Source: a virus. Taken from it: DNA of 22,039 nucleotides. The stretch lies in IMG/VR virus record IMGVR_UViG_3300018080_000642, positions 1-22,039 of that record; one strand, written 5' to 3'. A program made the position numbers and the translations under genes. Below the pieces are notes generated by a model, which had not been told where the DNA came from, made no database searches, and saw only the letters and a list, made by a program, of their open reading frames with translations. Below, piece by piece: positions 9,330 to 16,432 of the stretch (positions are counted from its first letter, which is position 1; each line of letters starts with the position of its first letter).

Positions 9330-9844
9330 TATTGATCATATGCTAATCCTTGACCACCTCTTACTTTGCTTTGCTGCTCTTCTTGCAAATCTTTATAAGC
9401 ACCTTTAAAAGACTTTCTGATACTATCAAAATCTTTTACCATAGCTCTTACTTGATTTATGTTACCGTCTTTACCATCAGTAATTTGCACAGTAGACATA
9501 TACTTAGCTATTTTATCTAAAGCTTTCTTGATTCCTTCATAAGCTCTAGATGTTGGTGTCTCATACATTCTTCTACAAAAAGCTAGTGCTGTAAAGATAT
9601 CATCATCTTCCACACTAAACTCTGCTTGTATCTCTCTTAGTATAATATCCTCTTTGTCTATTTCAGGTGTATGAAAAAACGGATTACTGTCAGGATCAGG
9701 ACATGTCATATAGAACAAATACTTATAAATACTTAAGTAGTCTTCTGGATAGTTATCCATAATATCTTTTAAAGACTTTAAAGTATAGCAATGCTCTGTA
9801 GGAACTATTGCTCCATTTTGTATATCAAAAAGTTTAATTATCAT
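9329..9844 (-). CDS. Small protein just upstream of TerL; small terminase candidate
   Basis: 171 aa, mostly helical by composition, with an acidic middle (about residues 75-85) and a C-terminal helix containing RKSFKGAYKDLQEEQQSK. Its stop overlaps the TerL start by one base, and its start overlaps the nuclease gene by 4 nt, so translation is coupled. Position and size fit a small terminase subunit, which recognises phage DNA and regulates TerL. I cannot see a clear DNA-binding helix-turn-helix, so the role is inferred from gene order. Another packaging accessory role is possible. Confidence 0.45.
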   Translation of the reverse strand: MIIKLFDIQNGAIVPTEHCYTLKSLKDIMDNYPEDYLSIYKYLFYMTCPDPDSNPFFHTPEIDKEDIILREIQAEFSVEDDDIFTALAFCRRMYETPTSRAYEGIKKALDKIAKYMSTVQITDGKDGNINQVRAMVKDFDSIRKSFKGAYKDLQEEQQSKVRGGQGLAYDQ

Positions 9845-10674
9845 TTTTTCTTAAGTTTATTTTTATTATCTCGCAACCAACTGATTATATTAATAACTTC
9901 ATCTTTTAGATAAGGTACCGCAATTGGTATAACTTCTTTTACTACAGGATCTCCATTCTCATTATATTTAGTTATTGGGTATCCATACTCATTCTTAGCT
10001 TCTTCTTCAAACTTTACATGATGGATAAACATTTTACCTGGTTCTAACTTAGGATTATGTTTTATCATCATATACATATAAATACTTAGCTGTAAAGAAT
10101 AATGATAGAAATTACAGTCATCTAGATGATTTAAGGGAGCACTCATTTTTTCTGAAATACCCTCCCAGTTTTTATAAGATTCTGTTTTTATTTCCTTATT
10201 TGTTTTATAATCAATGATATGTATTTTACCATTAACTACTTCTATAAGGTCTGCTTGTCCACAGATTCCTGCAGATTTTAGATATACTAAATGTTCCGGG
10301 TAAATACCATCTGTAAGTTTTTGAGAAGGAGCTATCTTTAAACCATCCTTCATTATAGGTGATACAACTGGTACAGGGATACCTTCTTTTTCTATTGATG
10401 CTAAAGAGCATATGTCAGCTTCTCTTTGGTTGTGATAATAGGTACCTAAGCTCATTGCTCTTTCAGATTCACTGTTCCAGATTTCTTTAATCTTTTCTGG
10501 ATCTATATTGAACCATTTAGACTTCTTAGCTTTAGAAACTTTCTTAGCTACCTTATCTGCATCAAAAGGTTTCTTAAAGTTTGAAACCAATGTAGTCACA
10601 CTAATCCATTGGATATTTTCTTCAGGGTTAATGCTTTTATAACTATGATCCTCATCATTAAATACTATACTCAT
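9841..10674 (-). CDS. PD-(D/E)XK nuclease, RecB/Cas4-like
   Basis: 277 aa with the full motif series of the RecB/Cas4-type PD-(D/E)XK nucleases: GTYYH at 77-81 (His81), GQAD at 139-142 (Asp142), IDYKTNK at 154-160 (Asp155 and Lys157, the D-x-K core) and QLSIY at 195-199 (Gln195, Tyr199). All catalytic residues are present, so it should be an active metal-dependent DNase. A nuclease of this fold is a regular member of crAss-like genomes and here lies directly before the terminase genes, so roles in DNA processing for packaging, recombination or host DNA breakdown are possible. The gene overlaps its neighbours at both ends by 4 nt (ATGA). Confidence 0.85.
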   Translation of the reverse strand: MSIVFNDEDHSYKSINPEENIQWISVTTLVSNFKKPFDADKVAKKVSKAKKSKWFNIDPEKIKEIWNSESERAMSLGTYYHNQREADICSLASIEKEGIPVPVVSPIMKDGLKIAPSQKLTDGIYPEHLVYLKSAGICGQADLIEVVNGKIHIIDYKTNKEIKTESYKNWEGISEKMSAPLNHLDDCNFYHYSLQLSIYMYMMIKHNPKLEPGKMFIHHVKFEEEAKNEYGYPITKYNENGDPVVKEVIPIAVPYLKDEVINIISWLRDNKNKLKKK

Positions 10675-10961
10675 AATTCTTCTAGTTTATCTTCATCTTC
10701 TTCACTAATAACTGCTTTCCATTTACCTAATGGACACTCAGAAGAAAGTGATCTTGTTTTAAAAGATAAAGAACAACCACATTCATTACAGCAAGGAGCT
10801 GTGCCTGGTACTGCACATTTATCTCCTTTGCTACCACAAGAATTACAAATACTGTATCTGTCTTTGGAAACTTCTTCTACAAATTCATTTTTAATAGCAG
10901 CATTTTTAATGCCTTCCATGATTTGCTTTCTGTTTTTCCATATGTCACTTAGTCTTGTCAT
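10671..10961 (-). CDS. Cysteine-rich zinc-ribbon-like protein, 96 aa
   Basis: Eight cysteines lie between residues 39 and 76: CNSCG (39-43), Cys49, the CC at 57-58, CGC after Asn-Glu (61-63) and Cys76 in the segment ECPLGKW. The spacing fits one or two zinc sites. The segment CPLGKW recalls a small zinc-ribbon family (I think of DUF6171) but I cannot confirm this. The N-terminal ~30 residues are helical and the C-terminus is acidic. It overlaps the IHF-like gene by 17 nt and the nuclease gene by 4 nt, so it belongs to the same translation unit. The function is unknown; a nucleic-acid or protein adaptor is plausible. Confidence 0.7.
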   Translation of the reverse strand: MTRLSDIWKNRKQIMEGIKNAAIKNEFVEEVSKDRYSICNSCGSKGDKCAVPGTAPCCNECGCSLSFKTRSLSSECPLGKWKAVISEEDEDKLEEL

Positions 10962-11307
10962 TTTTGAATTGATCTTTGCGTTCTTCTTCTTTAAGTATAA
11001 GCTCGTGTAAATTTGTAAGTGCTTTAAGTTTTTCTTCTATAGTCTTTTTGTTGTGGTACCCTTTCAATGTTGCTGTGCTATGATTAGGTAAATTCTTAGT
11101 GTATTTTTCAATTGTTTTTTCAATCTTAAGTTTTCTAGCTACAAAGTGTCCTAAACCTAATACATTTATTCTTGGATGTTTTAAACCTGATAAGTTTTCT
11201 CTTAAATCTTTATAGGTAAAATCTACAATCTTCTCTATCAAAGATTCTGAAACATCTAATTCTTCTGCTAGTTCTTTATACAGTTCCCGTGCTTTCTTTG
11301 GAATCAT
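10945..11307 (-). CDS. IHF/HU-like DNA-bending protein
   Basis: 120 aa. The arrangement is HU/IHF-like: an N-terminal helical pair (about 1-45), then a beta region with INVLGLGHFVARK (47-59), which matches the conserved glycine/phenylalanine turn of the family (usually G-x-G-x-F), and a basic strand/arm region (KLKIEKTIEKY). The C-terminal ~35 residues are a charged helix not found in cellular HU. crAss-like phages are known to carry IHF-type subunits near packaging genes. Probable roles are bending phage DNA for packaging, replication or transcription. It overlaps the preceding gene by 32 nt with no later ATG near the start, so 11307 is the best start. Confidence 0.7.
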   Translation of the reverse strand: MIPKKARELYKELAEELDVSESLIEKIVDFTYKDLRENLSGLKHPRINVLGLGHFVARKLKIEKTIEKYTKNLPNHSTATLKGYHNKKTIEEKLKALTNLHELILKEEERKDQFKNDKTK

Positions 11308-11665
11308 GCGCTAAAAACTTAAAATCTAATAATATTGTGCCTTCGGTCTGTACTTTTATTGCGGGATTTAATGTAATCACCTTTTTATTATCAGAGTCTT
11401 TAACTACTAAGTCTTTTTTAATTGCTTTGTTTATACAGTTTCTTACTGTTTGAGGAGACTTAAATATCCAAGATTCCTCTGAAGAAGCATCATAACAAAA
11501 ACTTGTTAACTCAACTGGTTCATTAAAGCTTAATAATGTAAGGCAATTTAAGTCAGAATCACTCACTGTTATACGGTTAATATAACAGTGAGTAAGTATC
11601 TGATATTTAACCAAATCCCATTTAGGCATCTGCACCTGTTTCTTAACTTGGTTAACTAAAGCCAT
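11276..11665 (-). CDS. Possible winged-helix protein, 129 aa
   Basis: A soluble protein with helical segments followed by a pattern that looks like a winged helix: FKSPQTVRNCINKAIKKDLV (a recognition-helix-like stretch) followed by two strands, VKDSDNKKVITLNP and VQTEGTILLDF. It sits between the first gene of the late operon and the IHF-like gene and overlaps the latter by 32 nt. A DNA-binding or replication/packaging role is possible but not shown. I do not recognise the family, though similar small genes neighbour IHF genes in crAss-like phages as I recall them. Confidence 0.6.
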   Translation of the reverse strand: MALVNQVKKQVQMPKWDLVKYQILTHCYINRITVSDSDLNCLTLLSFNEPVELTSFCYDASSEESWIFKSPQTVRNCINKAIKKDLVVKDSDNKKVITLNPAIKVQTEGTILLDFKFLAHDSKESTGTV

Positions 11666-11667
11666 AA

Positions 11668-11961
11668 CTATCCTTTTTTAAGTTTACGCCCTTTTGGTTC
11701 AGGAGCATTCTTAGGTTTAGGCATTGGTTTGCTTTGAGGCTGATCCATCTCTTCTTCCTCCATTTCTGGAGATTGCATCATCATAGCAAACTGCATTTGG
11801 TAATTAGCTCTTCTAAATCTTTGCTCTTCAATGTCTGACAACATTTTTTCATACTCATGCTGAGCTTTTAGATAAGGCATTGATTCTTCATAGAACTTAA
11901 GCATCTCATCCTTACGTGCTTTTAATTCCTCTTCCGTAAGGTTTTCTTGTTGGTTTTCCAT
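11668..11961 (-). CDS. First gene of the packaging/head operon, 97 aa, unknown
   Basis: A charged protein: an N-terminal helix rich in Glu/Lys (1-60), a Met-rich stretch (NYQMQFAMMMQ), an acidic EMEEEEMD segment and a Pro/Lys-rich basic tail ending KGRKLKKG. There is no membrane segment. It has a convincing promoter (TATATTTG at 11983-11990) 21 nt before its ATG and a terminator of the previous operon just beyond that, so it opens the late packaging block. It ends with TAG. The helical, charged make-up suggests an adaptor or virion-associated protein; the function is unknown. Confidence 0.7.
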   Translation of the reverse strand: MENQQENLTEEELKARKDEMLKFYEESMPYLKAQHEYEKMLSDIEEQRFRRANYQMQFAMMMQSPEMEEEEMDQPQSKPMPKPKNAPEPKGRKLKKG

Positions 11962-11982
11962 AATGTTTTATTTATGTTTACT

Positions 11983-11990
11983 CAAATATA
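11983..11990 (-). promoter_or_regulatory. Candidate late-operon promoter (TATATTTG)
   Basis: Minus-strand TATATTTG is an exact match to the Bacteroidota -7 box TAnnTTTG and lies 21 nt before the ATG at 11961. A weak -33 partner (GTTTAC, about 12008-12013) lies near the expected distance. The terminator of the upstream unit ends about 25 nt before the box, so this gap is a clean transcription-unit border. Confidence 0.55.
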
Positions 11991-12015
11991 CAAAAAAAGT
12001 TTAAACTGTAAACAT

Positions 12016-12055
12016 TTAAAAACAAAAAGCTTGAGTACATTATATACCCAAGCTT
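12016..12055 (-). terminator. Intrinsic terminator after the fibre/lysis unit
   Basis: Minus strand: an 11-bp stem AAGCTTGGGTA / TACTCAAGCTT (12027-12055, one G-T wobble) with a 7-nt loop, followed by TTTTTGTTTTTTAAA. It lies 22 nt after the stop of the 52-aa gene and closes the unit carrying the fibre and lysis genes. Confidence 0.75.
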
Positions 12056-12076
12056 AAATAAAAGCACGTTCGGAAG

Positions 12077-12235
12077 TTATCTGCTTTTAATAGTAAAGTT
12101 CATAAAAGTTAATAGATAGAACTTTCTTGATATGTCTGCTTCTATACCAAAGATATCAAAGAATCCTATTCTTAATTTAAATATGAATTTGTCCCACTGT
12201 TTATTTTTTACCTTCCAGTTATTTCTAAATTTCAT
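12077..12235 (-). CDS. Small protein after the amidase, 52 aa
   Basis: The ATG at 12235 comes one base after the amidase stop (TAA-A-ATG), the same spacing seen at several other gene pairs here, which supports real translation. The product starts MKFRNNWKVKN and contains IFKLRIGFFDIFGIEAD and FYLLTFMNF. It is basic and aromatic-rich, with a moderately hydrophobic middle but no clean membrane helix. It ends with TAA at 12077-12079, 22 nt before the operon terminator hairpin. It may be a small lysis accessory or membrane-associated peptide, from position only. I do not recognise it. Confidence 0.55.
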   Translation of the reverse strand: MKFRNNWKVKNKQWDKFIFKLRIGFFDIFGIEADISRKFYLLTFMNFTIKSR

Positions 12236-12236
12236 T

Positions 12237-12881
12237 TTACAAAGTTTTTAACATTTCTATTAGCTCAGGTTGAGGATGACAGTCAGACTTATCTGATCTG
12301 TAGCTTACATGTGTGTATACTCCTGGCTTCCCTGATAGAGCTGCTGAGTTTAAATCCCAAATGTGCTCGTCATAGTCTAGAGGAATATTATACCTCTCAT
12401 TCCAAAATACAAGCAGTTGTCTAACTGATTCTATCTGAGCATCTGTATACTTCTCAAATGCTTTGTATCCTCTAAAACCTTCAGGGTACTCTTGAACATT
12501 GTCTACTTCTTTACCTGCCCAAGACACCCACTTGTCTCCTTTCTTCTTAAGACCTCCCCATGAGTCTATCTCTATACCTATAGACTCCATATCATTTCTT
12601 CTATATCTTAATCCTAAAGAAAGGTGGTCATCACCATTCTCTCCTAGATGGTATGCCCAATACTTAGATGAGAATGCCTGATGGATTGTGCCATCTCTAC
12701 CTATAAGTATACAGGTTCCAATTCTCTTACCATCCTTTAGCCACCAATTGATATCACCATTTACACCATCACCTGATGCTGTATGATGCAAGACTATCTG
12801 CTTCTTGTCATAGACAACTCTCTTATAGTCCTTCTCTGTAAAATCATGTTGAACAATTTTACTTAGGTCTAGTTTTTCCAT
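12237..12881 (-). CDS. N-acetylmuramoyl-L-alanine amidase endolysin (Amidase_2)
   Basis: 214 aa, the size of a single-domain amidase with no extra cell-wall-binding domain. Zinc-ligand and catalytic signatures of the T7-lysozyme/PGRP fold are visible: VLHHTAS at 30-36 (His32/His33), GIEID at 102-106, and THVSYRSDKSDCHP at 190-203 (His191, Lys198, Cys201). It cleaves the amide bond between N-acetylmuramic acid and L-alanine in peptidoglycan. There is no signal peptide, so it should depend on the holin encoded two genes upstream to reach the wall. Its start overlaps the spanin gene by 13 nt. Catalytic residues appear intact. Confidence 0.9.
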   Translation of the reverse strand: MEKLDLSKIVQHDFTEKDYKRVVYDKKQIVLHHTASGDGVNGDINWWLKDGKRIGTCILIGRDGTIHQAFSSKYWAYHLGENGDDHLSLGLRYRRNDMESIGIEIDSWGGLKKKGDKWVSWAGKEVDNVQEYPEGFRGYKAFEKYTDAQIESVRQLLVFWNERYNIPLDYDEHIWDLNSAALSGKPGVYTHVSYRSDKSDCHPQPELIEMLKTL

Positions 12882-13339
12882 GGTTTAATTTTTATCAGTT
12901 GGAATATTACAATTCCTACAGCTATGAGAACTAGCAGCCACATAAGATTCTTTATTGATTCGCCTAACTTTTGCCAAAATGACTTTTCTTTCTCATAGTA
13001 GTGTACAGGAATCTCTACCTCTCTTACCACCTCAATAGTATCAGCAGCACATTCTGCATTTACTTTTATAGTACCATAAACTTTCCAAAGCTTTACTTTC
13101 AGCCGTTCTTTCTCAATTACTACCGTATCACGTAAGTATTTTTCTAGGAATGCTGTATCCTTTTCTACCTTTGGAACAACAACCTTTACCGTATCTATCC
13201 TAGTAATTGTATCTGTCTGTATAAGCTCAGGATGTTTAGTGACCAATCTAGTAAATCTTCTCTGTGGAGAACAGCTAGTTACTGCTACTAATAAGATTAG
13301 TGATATCCCTACAGCCAGAAGTTTTAGAAGATCTTTCAT
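12869..13339 (-). CDS. Probable unimolecular spanin (lipoprotein plus C-terminal TM)
   Basis: 156 aa with an N-terminal lipoprotein signal: a basic start, hydrophobic core 7-20 and lipobox VTSC with Cys23. The body (about 30-120) is rich in beta and coiled segments with many Val/Lys/Glu. A single hydrophobic helix follows at about 131-150 (NLMWLLVLIAVGIVIFQLIK) and a short basic tail ends KPWKN. An outer-membrane lipid anchor plus an inner-membrane helix in one chain is the defining topology of a u-spanin, which fuses the two membranes at lysis. After Cys23 the sequence is basic, so no surface-export acidic signal is seen. It lies between holin and amidase with overlapping starts, which fits strongly. 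Confidence 0.7.
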   Translation of the reverse strand: MKDLLKLLAVGISLILLVAVTSCSPQRRFTRLVTKHPELIQTDTITRIDTVKVVVPKVEKDTAFLEKYLRDTVVIEKERLKVKLWKVYGTIKVNAECAADTIEVVREVEIPVHYYEKEKSFWQKLGESIKNLMWLLVLIAVGIVIFQLIKIKPWKN

Positions 13340-13830
13340 TTTTTAATTCCTTTTAAGAAGTTTACATTATCTGCGATAACTCTTTTAATTTTAGCTACCG
13401 TAACATAAACTGATTTAAGCACATTATTTCCTGAAATATCTACCCAGTTCTCATTAATAGATCCAAGTTCAATAAGTGAAAAGATGATTAATAAACCATT
13501 TGTCAATAAAGCTTTTGTCATAAAGCTTATTTCTAAACCTAGATAAGTAATTCCTTTACAAATAAACGGTGTTAAGAAAAAGTAGTCAATTGGAAATAAA
13601 GCTAATGCTAAAATAAAGTATCCTGCTGATTTGTATATATATCCGTGACGTAACATTTTAGATTGGAATACATCAAAGTATTTTCTTTCTTCACGGTTAG
13701 CCAACTTTTTAAGTGAGATTAATTTTACTAACGTATCTAGTAAAATCATACCCATAAGCACTATAATAGAAAGTTCTATTGGAGAAAATATTGCTAATGA
13801 GCTAAGTATAAGGGCTCCTATTTTTTTCAT
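13336..13830 (-). CDS. Holin, phage_holin_4-like
   Basis: I place the start at the ATG at 13830 (164 aa; MKKIGALILSS). A longer reading from a GTG at 13911 adds a 27-residue segment I do not trust. Three to four hydrophobic stretches are visible: about 1-30 (IFSPIELSIIVLMGMILLD), 60-85 and 95-120 (LLTNGLLIIFSLIELGSI). The pattern SPIELSIIVLMGMILLDT and the helix before NENW resemble the phage_holin_4 family common in Bacteroidota phages. It should form inner-membrane holes that time lysis and release the amidase. It overlaps the spanin gene by 4 nt (ATGA). Confidence 0.75.
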   Translation of the reverse strand: MKKIGALILSSLAIFSPIELSIIVLMGMILLDTLVKLISLKKLANREERKYFDVFQSKMLRHGYIYKSAGYFILALALFPIDYFFLTPFICKGITYLGLEISFMTKALLTNGLLIIFSLIELGSINENWVDISGNNVLKSVYVTVAKIKRVIADNVNFLKGIKK

Positions 13831-13913
13831 TTTAATTTCAAATAATATAATATATAATAAAAGGTTGCTTGCATAAGGAAGCTTAAATAACTCTTTAGGA
13901 AATTTAATCACCC

Positions 13914-13932
13914 TTTAGTATAATATACTAAA
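13914..13932. repeat. 8-bp inverted repeat upstream of the holin gene
   Basis: TTTAGTAT-AAT-ATACTAAA forms perfect 8-bp arms in the ~130-nt gap between the 208-aa fibre gene and the holin ATG. There is no T-run after it, so it is a weak terminator at best. It may be an operator or an RNA hairpin that tunes lysis gene expression. Confidence 0.4.
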
Positions 13933-13963
13933 ATTATTTGATTTTAGTTGCTTCTAAACTAGT

Positions 13964-14590
13964 TTAAAATGTTTTTATCAGAGTTAAAACATCTGACACA
14001 ATAGTATTAGCAGCATTGTTACTTCCCCATTGCGCTGTGATCTCAAGAGTATTTGATACAGTTGTATCAAAGTTTGTAGTTTCAAGAGTGTTAAATCCAG
14101 AACCATCATAGTTTAGATTTGAACTTCTTACATATACAAACTGACCATTAGATAAAATTTGTGCAACTCCTGCACCACCAATTTGACGGATGACAAAGTC
14201 AGCCTCAATTTCCCAGAAATCATTAGTGGTAGCATTAAGAGTCATGGTACCTGTATCGGCCAAAACAATACCATTAGTTTTAATTCTAATTCTTAAGTCT
14301 TCACCGTTAGCACAAGATATGTGACCACCTGCTTTTAAATGAAATGAATCAGCAACAGTGAATCCATCAGCTGGAACTGAAAGCTGTCCAACACCTGTTC
14401 CAATTATAGAACCTTCAGTAGTTGTAGCAGCTACAGGAGTACTAGTTTGAGTCTGAGAGAATAGACCATAATTGTGCGGAGTATTTTCCATAGCCTCTGC
14501 AATAGCAGTCATGCCTTTTAATACTCTATGTTCAAAGTCAAAGTTTGAACCTTTATCTCCATGTTTTGGGTTACCGTTACCTAAGCTCAT
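13964..14590 (-). CDS. Phage fibre/appendage protein with N-terminal anchor motif, 208 aa
   Basis: The N-terminus is a compact motif, SLGNGNPKHGDKGSNFDFE, followed by a short helix (RVLKGMTAIAEAM); such N-termini occur on virion fibre proteins of Bacteroidota phages as I recall. The rest (about 45-208) is a beta-rich, Gly/Thr/Asn-rich domain like a trimeric fibre or receptor-binding shaft (GTGVGQLSVPADGFTVADSF). The probable role is a head or tail fibre with the N-terminus docked to the virion. It starts by a one-base TAATG overlap with a 34-aa gene carrying the same N-terminal motif. It is the last appendage gene before the lysis genes. Confidence 0.65.
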   Translation of the reverse strand: MSLGNGNPKHGDKGSNFDFEHRVLKGMTAIAEAMENTPHNYGLFSQTQTSTPVAATTTEGSIIGTGVGQLSVPADGFTVADSFHLKAGGHISCANGEDLRIRIKTNGIVLADTGTMTLNATTNDFWEIEADFVIRQIGGAGVAQILSNGQFVYVRSSNLNYDGSGFNTLETTNFDTTVSNTLEITAQWGSNNAANTIVSDVLTLIKTF

Positions 14591-14694
14591 TACACTGCTT
14601 TTTTAATTCTTTCTAAAAGTTTAAGCACAGCAAGTTGGAACTTATAATTAGATCCTTTATTACCGTGCTTACTATTTTTATTTCCTAGTCCCAT
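14590..14694 (-). CDS. 34-aa mini-protein made of the fibre anchor motif
   Basis: An ATG at 14694 opens a complete 34-codon frame ending in TAA at 14590-14592. The first 19 residues, MGLGNKNSKHGNKGSNYKF, align without gaps to the start of the 208-aa fibre (MSLGNGNPKHGDKGSNFDF). The following helix (VLKLLERI) aligns to its VLKGMTAI. After that the mini-protein ends, where the fibre continues into its beta domain. TAATG overlap couples it to the fibre gene. It may compete for or cap the same virion socket, or be a remnant of a fibre gene that lost its distal domain. Clear paralogy makes chance coding unlikely. Confidence 0.6.
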   Translation of the reverse strand: MGLGNKNSKHGNKGSNYKFQLAVLKLLERIKKAV

Positions 14695-14699
14695 TCTTA

Positions 14700-14999
14700 T
14701 TAAATAAGCGCTGCAAATTCAGCAATTAAATCTTTATTTTCTTGGGAAAGATCTTCATAAACAAATGTTTCTGGATCATCTCCTGGTTCTACACCAGTAA
14801 ATTCTAAGATATCAATTGTTTCAGGATATCCTGTGATAGTACTTATTACTTGAGTAGAAAATGTAGAATAAAAATTATCATATGTAGTCTTGTCTTCAGT
14901 TGAAAGACTATCATAAGCTACATCAAAAGGATATCCGTTCTTCATACCTTTTGTACTTTTTGCAGAACCTTCTACATAGAACGTTTTAACTATTATCAT
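14700..14999 (-). CDS. Hypothetical protein between fibre genes, 99 aa
   Basis: An acidic protein starting MIIVKTFYVEGSAKS, with helical segments rich in Asp/Glu/Thr (DSLSTEDKTTYDNFYS) and an acidic Pro-containing stretch (VEPGDDPETFVYEDLS) before a C-terminal helix. No signal peptide or membrane helix. It starts 2 nt after the beta-helix fibre gene and ends 5 nt before the 34-aa gene. Position suggests a fibre chaperone, adaptor or small appendage subunit, but no motif supports a choice. Confidence 0.6.
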   Translation of the reverse strand: MIIVKTFYVEGSAKSTKGMKNGYPFDVAYDSLSTEDKTTYDNFYSTFSTQVISTITGYPETIDILEFTGVEPGDDPETFVYEDLSQENKDLIAEFAALI

Positions 15000-15001
15000 G
15001 A

Positions 15002-16420
15002 TTATATAATTTTATTTACTTGCAATAAAGGTTCATTTACAAAACCTGAAGCATAGCTGTTTACAAATCCTGGATCAAGATTTTGAGTTGACCAAGTATT
15101 TTTAAGACCTGCTTGGAATGGTGCACCTTTTGTATTAATAAAATAACTTGATGCACTAGCGCCTACACCTTGAGCATTTACATCATTAGTATAAATTTCA
15201 GTACTAATATCTGCCATGCTAATTATGTGAGTGTTTGCAGTCATTAAGATTTCATAGTCTTTTAAATATACAGTTGTTCCAGCACCTGTTGTACTTCCTA
15301 CACTTACTGTTGATCTTCCATTTTCAAATGATGCAACATTTTCTGTTTGGCTCTGGTCAAATAATCTTCCGTTTGGAAGATACATATCTCCCTGAACTAC
15401 TACTGTACCTCCTCTTGTAGCCATACGTACACCAAACAATAAATAATCTGCTTTTGCTCTACCATTAAATTGAAGTCTTGGAGGAGAATCACCTAAATGA
15501 AAAACAATAACTCCTGCTATACTAGTTAAACTACCAACTACTTCACTATAAAAGTTACCGTTAATTGTTATATCTTCATAACCTGTAATATCATAAGAGA
15601 CAAACAACTGTTTATAAGCTCCGACATTCCCGGCAAAACCTCCATCTTTCAAGACCATATTAGGACAGTTGATAGTTAATTTTCCTGTTCCTCTTGAAGC
15701 AATAAGAGAATAAAAACCAGAAAGCTTTTTTCTAATATTGATTGTTCCACTTATATTACCGTAAGGTCCTATAACATTAGCATTAGCAGAATAAGAATCA
15801 ATTTCATTTCCTATTATAGTGACTGTAGATTCATCATTTTGAGCAACAGACGCGTAAATATAAAGGTCCCTACTATTTCCGCCTGTAGTTCTAATAGTAT
15901 CAAATTCAAATACTAAGTCGGTGTAATAAATATCATTATTTATTAAATAGAATACTGGAAAGTCTCCTACAAAATTAGCATTTCCGTACCATTTCCAGTT
16001 ACTAATTTGACCGGTTCCTGCAGGTGCTGTAATACCTCCATCTGTAAATAATACTCCTTGTGCAGAATAATATGTATGATTAGAAGCTACAGTAACTGTC
16101 TCTGTATAAGTTCCTGGAAGCAAATAGAAGTTTGTTGCTCCAGCAGTTGTAGCAGCAGCAATTGTTTTATATGGTAAGTTACCATCTCCTATAGTACCTG
16201 TTGTATCATCACCTGTCTGAGGATCAATAACTGCTGTACGCAATAAATCCCAAGATCCAAAGTAAGATTTTAAATCTCCTAAGCGTGTAGCTACAGGTTT
16301 GTAACCTCCTTCAAAGGTTCTATCTTTTGTTCCTAAAGCTACTAAATCTGTATCTTCAGGCGTGCTCTTATATCTCTTCTTAGCAAGTATGCTAAAAAAG
16401 TTAGTTAAATTATTTAACAT
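15002..16420 (-). CDS. Beta-helix fibre or tailspike-like protein, 472 aa
   Basis: An N-terminal part (1-65) that could be a virion-binding domain is followed from about 67 by DPQTGDDTTGTIGDGNLPYK and TIAAATTAGATNFYLLPGTY. The pattern Gly-Asp ... Gly ... Pro-Tyr-Lys-Thr-Ile then a Leu-x-Pro-Gly-x-Tyr turn marks the start of right-handed parallel beta-helix domains found in tailspikes and fibres. The remainder has the short Gly/Asn-rich strand repeats of such a helix (GNANFVGDF, YGNISGTINI). I see no clear catalytic set, so binding rather than enzymatic cleavage is the safer reading. It is likely a receptor-binding or capsule-directed appendage. Confidence 0.7.
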   Translation of the reverse strand: MLNNLTNFFSILAKKRYKSTPEDTDLVALGTKDRTFEGGYKPVATRLGDLKSYFGSWDLLRTAVIDPQTGDDTTGTIGDGNLPYKTIAAATTAGATNFYLLPGTYTETVTVASNHTYYSAQGVLFTDGGITAPAGTGQISNWKWYGNANFVGDFPVFYLINNDIYYTDLVFEFDTIRTTGGNSRDLYIYASVAQNDESTVTIIGNEIDSYSANANVIGPYGNISGTINIRKKLSGFYSLIASRGTGKLTINCPNMVLKDGGFAGNVGAYKQLFVSYDITGYEDITINGNFYSEVVGSLTSIAGVIVFHLGDSPPRLQFNGRAKADYLLFGVRMATRGGTVVVQGDMYLPNGRLFDQSQTENVASFENGRSTVSVGSTTGAGTTVYLKDYEILMTANTHIISMADISTEIYTNDVNAQGVGASASSYFINTKGAPFQAGLKNTWSTQNLDPGFVNSYASGFVNEPLLQVNKII

Positions 16421-16432
16421 ATCTTAAGTAAA

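Noticed and set aside
13831-13911. A longer holin start at a GTG
   Set aside because: The extra 27 residues begin next to an inverted repeat, and the ATG at 13830 opens the recognisable holin sequence.
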